Below are positions 23,698 through 36,494 of a stretch of DNA of 64,000 nt, piece by piece. This DNA is from Siphonodentalium dalli (taxonomy: Eukaryota > Mollusca > Scaphopoda > Gadilida > Siphonodentaliidae). The notes under the pieces were generated by a model, which did no database searches, had not been told where the DNA came from, and saw only the letters and a list, made by a program, of their open reading frames with translations. Position 1 is the stretch's first letter, and each line of letters starts with the position of its first letter. Location of the stretch: assembly GCA_032622095.1 (NCBI GenBank), contig CP136063.1, positions 218,629,982-218,693,981 on the forward strand, in the 5' to 3' direction. The position numbers were made by a program, and so were the translations under genes.

Positions 23698-23990
23698 ATG
23701 TGGACCCCCCCCCCCCCCAAGGAAACCCTCTAGCCACGTCCCTGGCCGGATAGTCAGTACACGGAGTCATGGACTTGTCACGAGGAATATATGTTGCTTA
23801 AACCTAATACAGTAACACATATAAACACGGGGGGGGGGGCTTGATGCACTGCAGTGCATATATATGTTCCCGGAGAGTATGTTCATGTCACACTATCAAT
23901 TAATGTTTGTCCTCCTTTGAGCACACGGAACATAAACCGATGGTGGACAGATCCTGAGGGAAGTGTATGCCATTAAAAAAACAAAACAGC
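23698..23990. repeat. Segmental duplication, copy 1
   Basis: Starts at a poly-C run followed by ccctctagccacgtccctgg, then acggagtcatggacttgtca, a poly-G run with cttgatgcact, and cctcctttgagcacacggaa. The same order recurs at 24902-25225, so this is an old local duplication of about 1.2 kb period. Confidence 0.7.
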
Positions 23991-24254
23991 GTAGGTAGTA
24001 TATCAATTAGTTATTACCTGTTCCTTAATAATATTTTTCATAGTATAGGTGAAGGCCGGTCAAAATTACACGATTCAAGTGAAGTTCGTAAGCAATTTTT
24101 GATTTGCGTCTCTTACAAACTTAGAAGGTATCTAATTAAGTCATAGATTACAAACTTACAAACTTAGAAGGTATCTAATTAAGTCATAGATTATCACAGG
24201 AACAAGTATCTGAACAAAGAAATATATTCCCTGTCTTAATTGTTAAATGTTATA

Positions 24255-24762
24255 TAGACCATGTCATTAATCTCTACTATAACTAACGCCCGTCGAGATC
24301 ATATTCCACCAGTATATACAAAACCTGGGGACTTTTTGAAGTATTGACAGGGAACCTTATAAAATCAAAAAAAATAACGCAGGGAACATATTTCTTAGTT
24401 ATTACCTGTTTCTGTAGGTGAAGGTCCCAGCTCGAGATTTCACGATTTAAGAGACTTTGTGCGCGATTTTGCTTTGCGTTGCTTATACTTATTGAATTTT
24501 TCCAGGGTAATTAATTTGATGTTTATTGTGATATCGGCTCATAAAAGTCACAGAAAAAAACATGCAATTTCGAGTTAGGACCTATCACTATAGTGAAGTA
24601 CATTATTAAAGAACAGGTATCAACTAAGAATTATATTCCCTGTGTTATGTTTTCGATTTTATAAGGTTACCTGTCAAAACTTCAAAAAGTTCCCAGGTTT
24701 TGTACTGATGGAATATGATCTCTACGGGCGTTGGTTAGAGTAGAGATTCATGGCATGATCTA
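24255..24762. mobile_element. Foldback element, tagatcatgtcat family, copy B, 9-bp target duplication
   Basis: 508 bp with ends tagaccatgtcattaatctc and gagattcatggcatgatcta. Both sides carry aatgttata (24246-24254 and 24763-24771), a perfect 9-bp duplication. Long subterminal inverted blocks contain aacctggggactttttgaag and its mirror. A 9-bp duplication is known for Mutator-like elements; assignment is inference. Confidence 0.75.
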
Positions 24763-24901
24763 AATGTTATAAAGCTCCCCGAACGTACAAGAACAGCAAA
24801 CAATTCACAGGTTTCGTACTGATGGAACATGATCAAAACGGCTTTGCTAGAGTAGATATTCATGACATGATTTACTTCAAAGGTCTGTAGACTGAAATTC
24901 C

Positions 24902-25225
24902 AATGTGGACACCCCCTATCAGGGAAGCCCTCTAGCCACGTCCCTGGTCGGAGAGTCGGTACACGGAGACTGGACTTGTCATGGGGAATTTATGCTGCTA
25001 AAAACTAATACAGTGACAAATATACGCGCGGTTGGGGGGGGGGGGCTTGTTGCACTAAAGTGCATATATATGTTCCCAAAGATTATATCCTAATCAGCTC
25101 ACTGCATATTTGTGTTTGTTTCAGCGGAAAAACTCGACATTAGGTTCATGTCACACCTTCAATTCATGTTTGCCCTCCTTTGAGTACACCGAACATACAA
25201 ATAGTGTGCCTGTCATTAAAATTTT
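24902..25225. repeat. Segmental duplication, copy 2
   Basis: Diverged copy of 23698-23990 with the same landmark order: ccctctagccacgtccctgg, acggagactggacttgtca, poly-G then cttgttgcact, and ccctcctttgagtacacc. It lies just after foldback copy B. Confidence 0.7.
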
Positions 25226-25305
25226 GCAGAATGAGGTCCCCAGAAGGTGAATTTAGTGGTTTTATCCCGCAACACCAAATTGACCATCTGGGGACCTCAT
25301 TCTGC
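25226..25305. repeat. Short palindromic element, gcagaatgaggtcccc family, copy 1
   Basis: Begins gcagaatgaggtccccagaa and ends ctggggacctcattctgc: inverted arms of about 20 bp around a 40-bp loop. Confidence 0.75.
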
Positions 25306-25505
25306 TCAGGCTTCATCTCCTGGGAAGTATTTATAATCGCAAACTAACATCGTTTTAGTTACTTGTTCCCTTATGGGAAGTTTCTATATCCCCCTAATTT
25401 GCAGAGGATAAAATGCATAATCGAGGTTAATAATTGGTGAACATCACCAACGTCAACCGGGGAACTCAATCTGATCCTTTTTCTCCCATAGCAGTGGAAA
25501 CATAA

Positions 25506-25598
25506 GCAGGATGATGTTCCCAGAGGGTAAATTTGGTGATGCTAGCCCGTCGTGCGGGATAGCGTCACTAAATTAACCCTCTGGGGACCTCATTCTGC
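25506..25598. repeat. Short palindromic element, gcagaatgaggtcccc family, copy 2
   Basis: Begins gcaggatgatgttcccagag and ends ctctggggacctcattctgc. Slightly diverged left arm; same organisation as 25226-25305, with a further decayed relative near 25440-25490. Confidence 0.7.
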
Positions 25599-26023
25599 AA
25601 TTGGCAGACACACTATTTGCTGGCTTGAGCACACCGAGCATAAACCGACGGCAAACAATTCTCATCCAGCGCGATGTACTCAGGTTTTCGAAGCAGATGT
25701 CGACCCTCGGTAAACACATGTTTGTGGATGAAGAGCAAATATCGTATTGACAACACTCCCGATTTGTTTCGGAATGAGTCACCTGTGTTTTATGCTCACA
25801 ATAGTGATAGATAATTATGTTCAGCTCTCTGTCATTGTACTCGTCTTCCTGTATATACGTTAACTAGATATATAATTTCCTTTCATCTTCACTCCCTCTT
25901 AATTATCTGCAAACTCGTTATCGTTGAAATTGGGTCACGTGTGCTTATATAAGAACCCATCATCACTTACCTACACATGGTAATGCCGCCTGTTTAACTC
26001 TACATATATATTATACACACTGC

Positions 26024-26779
26024 TAGATCATGTCATGAATAACTACTCTGTAATCATGCCCGTAGGGATCATATTCCACCAGAAAAAAACCTTGGAACTT
26101 TTTGAAGTTTTGACAGGAACCTTATAAAGTCGAAACAGTAACGCGGGGAATATATGTCTTAGTTATTATCTGTTCCTTAATAATGTACTTCACTCTATGT
26201 GAGGGTCCCAACTCGAAATTTCATGCTTTACTTTGACCTTTCTGAGCCGATATCGCAATAAACATTGAATTAATTATTCATGAGAAATTCCATAATTGTA
26301 TGCGACGCAGAGAAAAATCGTTCACAAATTCAATTAAATCGTGAAATTTTTAGTTAGGACCTTCACCTGCCGTGAACTACATTATTACGGAACAGATAAT
26401 AACTAAGAAATATATTCCCCGCGTTATTTTGTCAACTGCACAAGGTTCCCTGTAAAAATAAAAAAAAAGTTCCAAGGCTTTGTAATATGGTCTTTATAGT
26501 GTGGTCTTCGGAGGGTTAGACCCAGAAGAAATTGGCAAAGAAGCGATCTTGGTGTCATACAGTCATTCAACGCGGGAGATTCTCTGCTACAACATATCCA
26601 AAATCCGCTAAAATCCGCTTTGGGGAAAATCCAGGATCTAAGATGGCAGAGATTCTCCCGCGTTGAATTACACCAAGATCGCTTCTTTACCAATTTCTTC
26701 TGGGTCAACCACCTTTTTTGCGTACCACGACCACACTATTACGGGCGTTAGCCAGAGTAGAGATTCATGACGTGGTCTA
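26024..26779. mobile_element. Foldback element, tagatcatgtcat family, copy C, hosting a nested MITE
   Basis: Ends tagatcatgtcatgaat and attcatgacgtggtcta are inverted. Subterminal aaccttggaactttttgaag is mirrored by agttccaaggctttg. Both flanks carry tacacactgc, offset by a TA run on the right. A 242-bp element is inserted at 26497-26738. Confidence 0.72.
26497..26738. mobile_element. Nested MITE with TTA target duplication (PIF/Harbinger-like)
   Basis: Begins tagtgtggtcttcg and ends cacgaccacacta, flanked by TTA at 26494-26496 and 26739-26741. Removing it and one TTA restores atatggtctttacgggcgtt, which matches atatgatctctacgggcgtt in copy B. Inner inverted arms contain cgcgggagattctctgc and gcagagattctcccgcg. 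A 3-bp TTA duplication fits PIF/Harbinger. Confidence 0.8.
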
Positions 26780-26899
26780 TATATACACACTGCGTGCATC
26801 TATCATTTACAGGCTCAGCAAATTGTCACGGGTGTCACATAATACTCACATTCTCTTCCCGAATCATAATTACCAGTTAAAAGAGAAGCGAATTGCTTC

Positions 26900-27654
26900 T
26901 GTGAGCGTGAACAAATTATAATTTCTTACCGAAATGGCCACGTATCGATCGAAATTGCATATTGAGATATCCCTCAACTCAGATAAAGCTTGAAATTCGG
27001 TCCCAAAAAAGATACATCAGAGTTATGGATGCACGGACTCAGTATAATTATATGGGTATTCATTTCTTCATTATTATGTGCTTAATTCAGTGAGCGTGAA
27101 CAAATTCTCATTTCTTATCGACTGGAAGGCACATTGAGATGTTCCTCAACTCAGATAAAGCTTGAAAATGTGTCCCCATTTCGCCCATTTACTGACGCGA
27201 TACCCATATATCAACATACATGTATCGACCATATTAAAACTTTCCGACCAATATTCATATATTTTATTTCACTGAAATATGCTCCCGCGTGGGGAATGCT
27301 ATAACATAAAAGTATCACATCGGGTACTTGGGGACGTTTACTATATTGTTCTAAACATATTCACCTGCAAATAGTTTCAGTGATATTTTCTCCTTATAAT
27401 TTACCTTTATGATCCTGAACTAAATGCTATTGTGACCGGTAAAAGGGCTTGCTGAAAAGTCGTACACGAACTGAACACAATCGTTTTGTGTGTATCTTCA
27501 GGAATAAGTTGTCGCCGGTTCTCATAAAACAACTAATTGAACACCGGTATCACCTAAACGTGATAGTTTACGTCATAGCCCCCCCCCCCTCGTCATAATT
27601 TACGTCACAGCCCCCTCCGAAATCGTCATTTGGACTGATAAATAATCAAAATAA
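26900..27654. other. Interval with a short duplicated segment
   Basis: A block of about 90 bp is present twice: 26903-27005 and 27090-27180 share gtgagcgtgaacaaatt and tcaactcagataaagcttga. The rest shows no gene. A poly-C run lies at 27581-27589, close to the satellite start. Confidence 0.5.
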
Positions 27655-30600
27655 ACAGGCAGTGTGAAAAGACCACCAATCATATCACACAGGGAGCGCG
27701 TAAAGACCACCAATCATATCGCACAGGGAGCGCGTAAAGACCACCAATCATATCGCACAGGCAGTGTGAAAAGACCACCAATCATATCACACAGGCAGTG
27801 TGAAAAGACCACCAATCATATCACACAGGCAGCGCGAAAAGACCACCAATCATATCGCACAGGCAGTGTGAAAACACCACCAATCATATCACACAGGCAG
27901 CGCGAAAAGACCACCAATCATATCGCACAGGAAGCGCGAAAAGACCACCAATCATATCACACAGGCAGCGCGAAAAGAAGACTGCCAATCATATCACACA
28001 GGCAGCGCGAAAAGACCACCAATCATATCGCACATGAAGTGTGAAAAGACCACCAATCATATCGCACAGGCAGCGCGAAAAGACCACTAATCATATCGCA
28101 CATGAAGTGTGAAAAGACCACCAATCATATCGCACAGGCAGCGCGAAAAGACCACCAATCATATCGCACATGAAGTGTGAAAAGACCACCAATCATATCG
28201 CACAGGCAGCGCGAAAAGACCACTAATCATATCACACATGAAGTGTGAAAAGACCACTAATCATATCGCACATGAAGTGTGAAAAGACCACCAATCATAT
28301 CGCACATGCAGCGCGAAAAGAAGACCACCAATCATATCGCACAGGCAGCGCGAAAAGACCACCAATCATATCGCACATGCAGTGTGAAAACACCAACAGT
28401 CATATCGCACAGGCAGCGCGAAAAGACCACCAATCATATCGCACAGGCAGTGTGAAAACACCAACAGTCATATCGCACAGGCAGCGCGAAAAGACCACCA
28501 ATCATATCGCACAGGCAGTGCGAAAAGCCACCAATCATATCGCACATGAAGTGTGAAAATACCACCAATCATATCGCACATGAAGTGTGAAAAGACCACC
28601 AATCATATCGCACAGGCAGCGCGAAAAGAAGACAACCAATCATATCGCACATGAAGTGTGAAAAGACCACCAATCATATCGCACATGAAGTGTGAAAAGA
28701 CCACCAATCATATCGCACATGCAGTGTGAAAACACCAACAGTCATATCGCACAGGCAGCGCGAAAAGACCACCAATCATATCGCACAGGCAGTGCGAAAA
28801 GCCACCAATCATATCGCACATGAAGTGTGAAAAGACCACCAATCATATCGCACATGAAGTGTGAAAAGACCACCAATCATATCGCACAGGCAGCGCGAAA
28901 AGAAGACAACCAATCATATCACACATGAAGTGTGAAAAGACCACTAATCATATCGCACATGAAGTGTGAAAAGACCACCAATCATATCGCACATGCAGCG
29001 CGAAAAGAAGACCACCAATCATATCGCACAGGCAGCGCGAAAAGACCACCAATCATATCACACAGGCAGTGTGAAAAGACCACCAATCATATCGCACAGG
29101 CAGCGCGAAAAGACCACCAATCATATCACACATGAAGTGTGAAAAGACCACCAATCATATCGCACATGAAGTGTGAAAAGACCACCAATCATATCGCACA
29201 GGCAGCGCGAAAAGACCACCAATCATATCGCACAGGCAGCGCGAAAAGACCACCAATCATATCACACAGGCAGTGTGAAAAGACCACCAATCATATCGCA
29301 CAGGCAGCGCGAAAAGAAGACCACCAATCATATCGCACAGGCAGCGCGAAAAGACCACCAATCATATCGCACATGCAGTGTGAAAACTCCAACAGTCATA
29401 TCGCACAGGCAGCGCGAAAAGACCACCAATCATATCGCACAGGCAGTGCGAAAAGCCACCAATCATATCGCACAGGCAGCGCGAAAAGACCGCCAAAGAT
29501 ATCGCACAGGCAGTGCGAAATGACCACCAATCATATCGCACAGGCAGTGCGAAAAACCACCAATCATATCGCACAGGCAGTGCGAAAACCACCAATCATA
29601 TCGCACAGGCAGCGCGAAAAGACCGCCAAACATATCGCACAGGCAGTGCGAAAAGACCACCAATCATATCGCACAGGCAGCGCGAAAAGAAGACCACCAA
29701 TCATATCACACAGGCAGCGCGAAAAGGCCGCCAAACATATTGCACAGGCAGTGTGAAAAGACCACCAATCATATCGCACATGCAGTGTGAAAACACCACT
29801 AATCATATCGCACAAGCAGTGTGAAAAGACCACCAATAATATCGCACAGGCAGCGCGAAAAGACCACCAATCATATCACACAGGCAGCGCGAAAAGACCA
29901 TCAATCATATCACACAAGCAGTGCGAAAAGACCACCAATCATATCGCACAGGCAGCGCGAAAAGAAGACCACCAATCATATCGCACAGGCAGTGTGAAAA
30001 GACCACCAGTCATATCGCACAGGCAGCGCGAAAAGACCACCAATCATATCGCACAGGCAGCGCGAAAAGACCACCAATCATATCGCACAGGCAGTGTGAA
30101 AAGACCACCAATCATATCACACAGGCAGTGTGAAAAGACCACCAATCATATCGCACAGGCAGTGTGAAAAGACCACCAATCATATCACACAAGCAGCGCG
30201 AAAAGACCATCAATCATATCGCACAGGCAGTGTGAAAACACCACCAGTCATATCGCACATGCAGTGTGAAAAGACCACCAATCATATGGCACAGGCAGTG
30301 TGAAAAGACCACCAATCATATCACACATGCAGTGTGAAAAGACCACCAATCATATCGCACAGGCAGTGTGAAAAGACCACCAATCATATCGCACAGGCAG
30401 CGCGAAAAGACCACCAATCATATCACACAGGCAGCGCGAAAAGACCATCAATAATATCGCACAGGCAGTGTGGAAAGACCACCAATCATATCGCACAGGC
30501 AGCGCGAAAAAACCACCAATCATATCGCACAGGCAGTGTGAAAAGACCACCATTCGAATCGCACAGGCAGTGTGAAAATACCACCAATCATATCACACAG

Positions 30601-33600
30601 GCAGCGCGAAAATACCATCAATCATATCGCACAGGCAGTGTGAAAACACCACCAGTCATATCGCACAGGCAGTGTGAAAAGACCACCAATCATATCGCAC
30701 AGGCAGCGCGAAAAGACCACCAATCATATCACACAGGCAGCGCGAAAAGACCACCAATCATATCGCACAGGCAGTGTGAAAAGACCACCAATCATATCGC
30801 ACAAACAGCGCGAAAAAACCACCAATCATATCGCACAGGCAGTGCGAAAAGCCACCAATCATATCGCACATGAAGTGTGAAAAGACCACCAATCATATCG
30901 CACATGAAGTGTGAAAAGACCACCAATCATATCGCACAGGCAGCGCGAAAAGAAGACAACCAATCATATCGCACATGAAGTGTGAAAAGACCACCAATCA
31001 TATCGCACATGAAGTGTGAAAAGACCACCAATCATATCGCACATGCAGTGTGAAAACACCAACAGTCATATCGCACAGGCAGCGCGAAAAGACCACCAAT
31101 CATATCGCACAGGCAGTGCGAAAAGCCACCAATCATATCGCACATGAAGTGTGAAAAGACCACCAATCATATCGCACATGAAGTGTGAAAAGACCACCAA
31201 TCATATCGCACAGGCAGCGCGAAAAGAAGACAACCAATCATATCACACATGAAGTGTGAAAAGACCACTAATCATATCGCACATGAAGTGTGAAAAGACC
31301 ACCAATCATATCGCACATGCAGCGCGAAAAGAAGACCACCAATCATATCGCACAGGCAGCGCGAAAAGACCACCAATCATATCACACAGGCAGTGTGAAA
31401 AGACCACCAATCATATCGCACAGGCAGCGCGAAAAGACCACCAATCATATCACACATGAAGTGTGAAAAGACCACCAATCATATCGCACATGAAGTGTGA
31501 AAAGACCACCAATCATATCGCACAGGCAGCGCGAAAAGACCACCAATCATATCGCACAGGCAGCGCGAAAAGACCACCAATCATATCACACAGGCAGTGT
31601 GAAAAGACCACCAATCATATCGCACAGGCAGCGCGAAAAGAAGTCCACCAATCATATCGCACAGGCAGCGCGAAAAGACCACCAATCATATCGCACATGC
31701 AGTGTGAAAACACCAACAGTCATATCGCACAGGCAGCGCGAAAAGACCACCAATCATATCGCACAGGCAGTGCGAAAAGCCACCAATCATATCGCACAGG
31801 CAGCGCGAAAAGACCGCCAAAGATATCGCACAGGCAGTGCGAAATGACCACCAATCATATCGCACAGGCAGTGCGAAAAACCACCAATCATATCGCACAG
31901 GCAGTGCGAAAAACCACCAATCATATCGCACAGGCAGTGCGAAAACCACCAATCATATCGCACAGGCAGCGCGAAAAGACCGCCAAACATATCGCACAGG
32001 CAGTGCGAAAAGACCACCAATCATATCGCACAGGCAGCGCGAAAAGAAGACCACCAATCATATCACACAGGCAGCGCGAAAAGGCCGCCAAACATATTGC
32101 ACAGGCAGTTTGAAAACACCACCAATCATATCGCACATGCAGTGTGAAAACACCACTAATCATATCGCACAAGCAGTGTGAAAAGACCACCAATAATATC
32201 GCACAGGCAGCGCGAAAAGACCACCAATCATATCACACAGGCAGCGCGAAAAGACCATCAATCATATCACACAAGCAGTGCGAAAAGACCACCAATCATA
32301 TCGCACAGGCAGCGCGAAAAGAAGACCACCAATCATATCGCACAGGCAGTGTGAAAAGACCACCAGTCATATCGCACAGGCAGCGCGAAAAGACCACCAA
32401 TCATATCGCACAGGCAGCGCGAAAAGACCACCAATCATATCGCACAGGCAGTGTGAAAAGACCACCAATCATATCACACAGGCAGTGTGAAAAGACCACC
32501 AATCATATCGCACAGGCAGTGTGAAAAGACCACCAATCATATCACACAAGCAGCGCGAAAAGACCATCAATCATATCGCACAGGCAGTGTGAAAACACCA
32601 CCAGTCATATCGCACAGGCAGTGTGAAAAGACCACCAATCATATGGCACAGGCAGTGTGAAAAGACCACCAATCATATCACACATGCAGTGTGAAAAGAC
32701 CACCAATCATATCGCACAGGCAGTGTGAAAAGACCACCAATCATATCGCACAGGCAGCGCGAAAAGACCACCAATCATATCACACAGGCAGCGCGAAAAG
32801 ACCATCAATAATATCGCACAGGCAGTGTGGAAAGACCACCAATCATATCGCACAGGCAGCGCGAAAAAACCACCAATCATATCGCACAGGCAGTGTGAAA
32901 AGACCACCATTCGAATCGCACAGGCAGTGTGAAAATACCACCAATCATATCACACAGGCAGCGCGAAAATACCATCAATCATATCGCACAGGCAGTGTGA
33001 AAACACCACCAGTCATATCGCACAGGCAGTGTGAAAAGACCACCAATCATATCGCACAGGCAGCGCGAAAAGACCACCAATCATATCACACAGGCAGCGC
33101 GAAAAGACCACCAATCATATCGCACAGGCAGTGTGAAAAGACCACCAATCATATCGCACAGGCAGCGCGAAAAGACCACCAATCATATCGCACAGGCAGC
33201 GCGAAATGACCATCAATCATATCGCACAGGCAGTGTGAAAAGACCACCAATCATATCGCACAGGCAGCGCGAAAAGACCACCAATCATATCGCACAGGCA
33301 GTGTGAAAAGACCACCAATCATATCGCACAGGTAGTGTGAAAAGACCACCAATCATATCGCACAGGCAGCGCGAAAAGACAACCAATCATATCGCACATG
33401 CAGTGTGAAAAGTCCACCAATCATATCGCATAGGCAGTGTGAAAAGACCACCAATCATATCGCACAGGCAGTGTGAAAAGACCACCAATCATATCGCACA
33501 GGCAGTGTGAAAAGACCACCAATCATATCGCACGGGCAGTGTGAAAAGACCACCAATCATATCGCACAGGCAGTGTGAAAAGACCACCAATCATATCGCA

Positions 33601-34424
33601 TAGGCAGTGTGAAAAGACCACCAATCATATCGCACAGGCAGTGTGAAAAGTCCACCAATCATATCGCACAGGCAGCGCGAAAAGACCACCAATCATATCG
33701 CACAGGCAGCGCGAAAAGACCACCAATCATATCACACAGGCAGCGCGAAAAGACCACCAATCATATCGCACAGGCAGTGTGAAAAGACCACCAATCATAT
33801 CGCACAGGCAGCGCGAAAAGACCACCAATCATATCGCACAGGCAGTGTGAAAAGACCACCAATCATATCGCACAGGCAGCGCGAAAAGACCACCAATCAT
33901 ATCACACAGGCAGCGCGAAAAGACCATCAATCATATCACACAGGCAGTGTGAAAAGACCACCAATCATATCGCACAGGCAGTGTGAAAAGACCACCAATC
34001 ATATCGCACATGCAGTGTGAAAAGACCACCAATCATATCACACAGGCAGTGTGAAAAGACCACCAATCATATCGCACAGGCAGTGTGAAAAGACCACCAA
34101 TCATATCGCACAGGCAGTGTGAAAAGACCACCAATCATATCACACAGGCAGTGTGAAAAGACCACCAATCATATCGCACAGGCAGTGTGAAAAGACCACC
34201 AATCATATCGCACAGGCAGTGTGAAAACACCACCAGTCATATCGCACAGGGAGCGCGAAAAGACCACCAATCATATCACACAGGCAGCGCGAAAAGACCA
34301 CCAATCATATCACACAGGCAGTGTGAAAAGACCACCAATCATATCACACATGCAGCGCGAAAAGACCACCAATCATATCGCACAGGCAATGTGAAAGGAA
34401 AATCAGTCATATCGCACAGACAAT
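27655..34424. repeat. 34-bp satellite array, about 200 units
   Basis: Head-to-tail units of gtgtgaaaagaccaccaatc plus atatcgcacaggca. Frequent variants are gcgcg for gtgtg, cacac for cgcac, catgaa for caggca, and a 3-bp longer form with gaagac. Units run without spacers. Many ORFs on both strands (IISHRQREKTTNHIAQ-like) rotate through frames because 34 is not a multiple of three, so they are not genes. Confidence 0.97.
28490..33160. repeat. Higher-order tandem duplication (2324/2357 bp) inside the 34-bp array
   Basis: The variant order in about 28490-30813 is repeated in about 30814-33160. Matching landmarks are 2324 bp apart up to about 29560 and 2357 bp apart afterwards, so the second copy gained 33 bp (the extra gaaaaaccaccaatcatatc unit near 31890-31920). 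Almost no other differences are seen, so the duplication is recent. Confidence 0.85.
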
Positions 34425-34572
34425 TTTTGGAACCTGGGTAACTTTATCTCAAATAAACGATGAGAGTGACCAATTCAGCTGTGTTGTCTGCCGCTTTTGG
34501 ACGACGGGTGTATGGCGCTCTTTGAAAGGGACGATTGTTGGATTATTTACTAGGCTGGCACACATTCATTAG

Positions 34573-35160
34573 TAGACCAAGTCTTCTCGGTCCAAAACAG
34601 CTGCGATTATAGGTTGTGTTTATGTTGTTTTGGTCAGAGTCCCGTCTCGTTACTCTTCTGTAACGGATTTTCTTTAAAAAGACGTACTACATTTACAAGT
34701 GGAGGCCGGGCATTCACGTGAACCTCTGAATGTGATTAATCATCTGACATGTCCGCGATGAATCTGCCTTCAAAATGATATATAATTTAGCATGACAGAA
34801 AAAGCTATATTAATGATGATGCGATCATTTAATGTATTGTTTACATGCATTTTCTGATAGCGCGACAAATCGAAATTCTGTGGAAAAAAGGCTTTGTTTA
34901 AATCTCGTTGCTTTGACATTCAACGGGCCTGTGTTATACGAATGTTTGATACCATCATGCTCGGAAAAGGAAGCCATCAGTGTTCATATACGCAACGTAT
35001 CCATTCGACCTAATCCGAAGACATGCAAGCAAGACAACTCCCGCCCACGATTCGGAGCGTAACATCCGTTATAGAGGAATACCGGGATGGGGCTCGGTCC
35101 AAAAATAGCATCAACCCTACTGATATCACAAGCTTTTTTGGACCGAGAAGACTTGGTCTA
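34573..35160. mobile_element. Terminal-inverted-repeat element, about 590 bp
   Basis: Begins tagaccaagtcttctcggtc(caaaa) and ends with the exact reverse complement (ttttggaccgagaag, then acttggtcta). A 76-residue plus-strand ORF inside has no recognisable domain. No target duplication could be fixed. Confidence 0.65.
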
Positions 35161-36125
35161 ATTCAAAAGGAGTTAAACCTTACTCTTTAGAAAGTTATTT
35201 TGAGGCGCAGAACAAGTGGAAAACGTCGTTTTATGGTATCACACCGCGCAATGCACCTTTAACAGACATGTGCATATTGGCCAACAATTTCACACTAACA
35301 ATTGACATTTACCGCTGCTTTTCCATGCTTTTCTTTGTGTATTTTAGACAAACTTCATCCGCCTTCTTTATGTTTGTTAACCATATTGGCAGTAAGAAGA
35401 CGATCAGCTACGCTGATCTTGTAAATATACGTACATTTACTTGTCCATCACATTTTGTGCTATCATTGTGTTATTGTACAAAATAAAATCAACCAGTCAA
35501 CAAACGTACCAAAAAAGACATGTTGAATACCAATATACATGTATATTGTACATGTTTCCAAAGAGGATATTCCGGCATGTCGAGATTTACCAACTAAAAC
35601 GTTTAGTGGAGACCGAATTTAAAATTACATTTAATGACATAGTATGGACTTGTTCGGGTGCGAGAAACTGATAATTTAGTATCCATGCGCTATGCTAATT
35701 GGAGGGATGTAGCATTCTACTAACGTCGCCGAAAATCTCAAGCACATCGACAGTACCACTCCATAGAAATTATCATCTGAAATACGATCAATTGTAAATA
35801 TTTACTTCTCCATTCGGGATGTAACTATTGGCGATACACATACGAAAACGATTTCGGCACCTAGAATAACTGTATTTAATTAATATATACGAATGACGTT
35901 GTGGGTTATCAATTCTAACATAATATTTTTTTAAATAACTACTTTAAGCGAGATTATTCTCCATTATATTTTATCACTCTATACGGAGTGTTTCACATCA
36001 CTTTAACACGTGTAGTTCAATACTACATTCTTTCAACCTGCATACAACTGGGTACCAACTTGGGCGCACCAAATATCATTAACGTGGAGAGGTTTTTGTT
36101 TCGGCGAAAAATATATTTCTTCGAA
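35161..36125. other. Interval without recognised features
   Basis: AT-rich, with short plus-strand ORFs of 72 and 76 residues that lack motif or splice support. Confidence 0.45.
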
Positions 36126-36129
36126 AGCA

Positions 36130-36490
36130 AGACAGGGACTTGAAGACAAGGGGTTGGGGTTGGTGGCAGGTGAGTGTCAGGGACGTGGCGAAAGGGCGTT
36201 GGGGTTGGTGAATCTGATAAAGGGGTGGCGACAGGAGGTCGTGAGTCTGAGACAGGGGCGTTGTGACATTGGGTGGTGAGTATGAGACAGGGGCATGGTG
36301 ACATTGGGTGGTGAGTCTGAGACAGGGGCGTGGTGATATTGGGTGGTGAATCTGAGACAGGGGCGTGGTGACATTGGGTGGTGATTCTGAGACAGGGGCG
36401 TGGTGACAGTGCGTGGTGAGTCTGAAACAGGGGCATGTGACATTGCGTGGTGAGTCTGAGACGGGGGCGTGGCGACAGGGGAGTTGGGGT
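36130..36490. repeat. 35-bp minisatellite
   Basis: About ten degenerate units of gtgacattgggtggtgagtc plus tgagacaggggcgtg. Minus-strand ORFs rich in Pro, His and Ser rotate through frames because of the 35-bp period and are not genes. Confidence 0.88.
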
Positions 36491-36494
36491 TGGT

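Noticed and set aside
25663-25782. Cysteine-rich minus-strand peptide (ECCQYDICSSSTNMCLPR) as a further upstream exon of the EGF-SEA gene
   Set aside because: An acceptor-like acacag and a phase-1 donor-like CTGA/GTACAT exist and would fit the EGF exon, but the donor is weak, cysteine spacing fits no module I know, and other frames are also open. Kept only as a candidate for RNA-seq.
27655-34424. Regular 34-bp repeats resembling a CRISPR array
   Set aside because: Units abut with no unique spacers, they vary internally, and the window is eukaryotic.
27664-34441. Series of ORFs up to 216 residues (IISHRQREKTTNHIAQ type)
   Set aside because: All arise from the 34-bp unit; the 34-bp period shifts frame and stops occur only at variant units.
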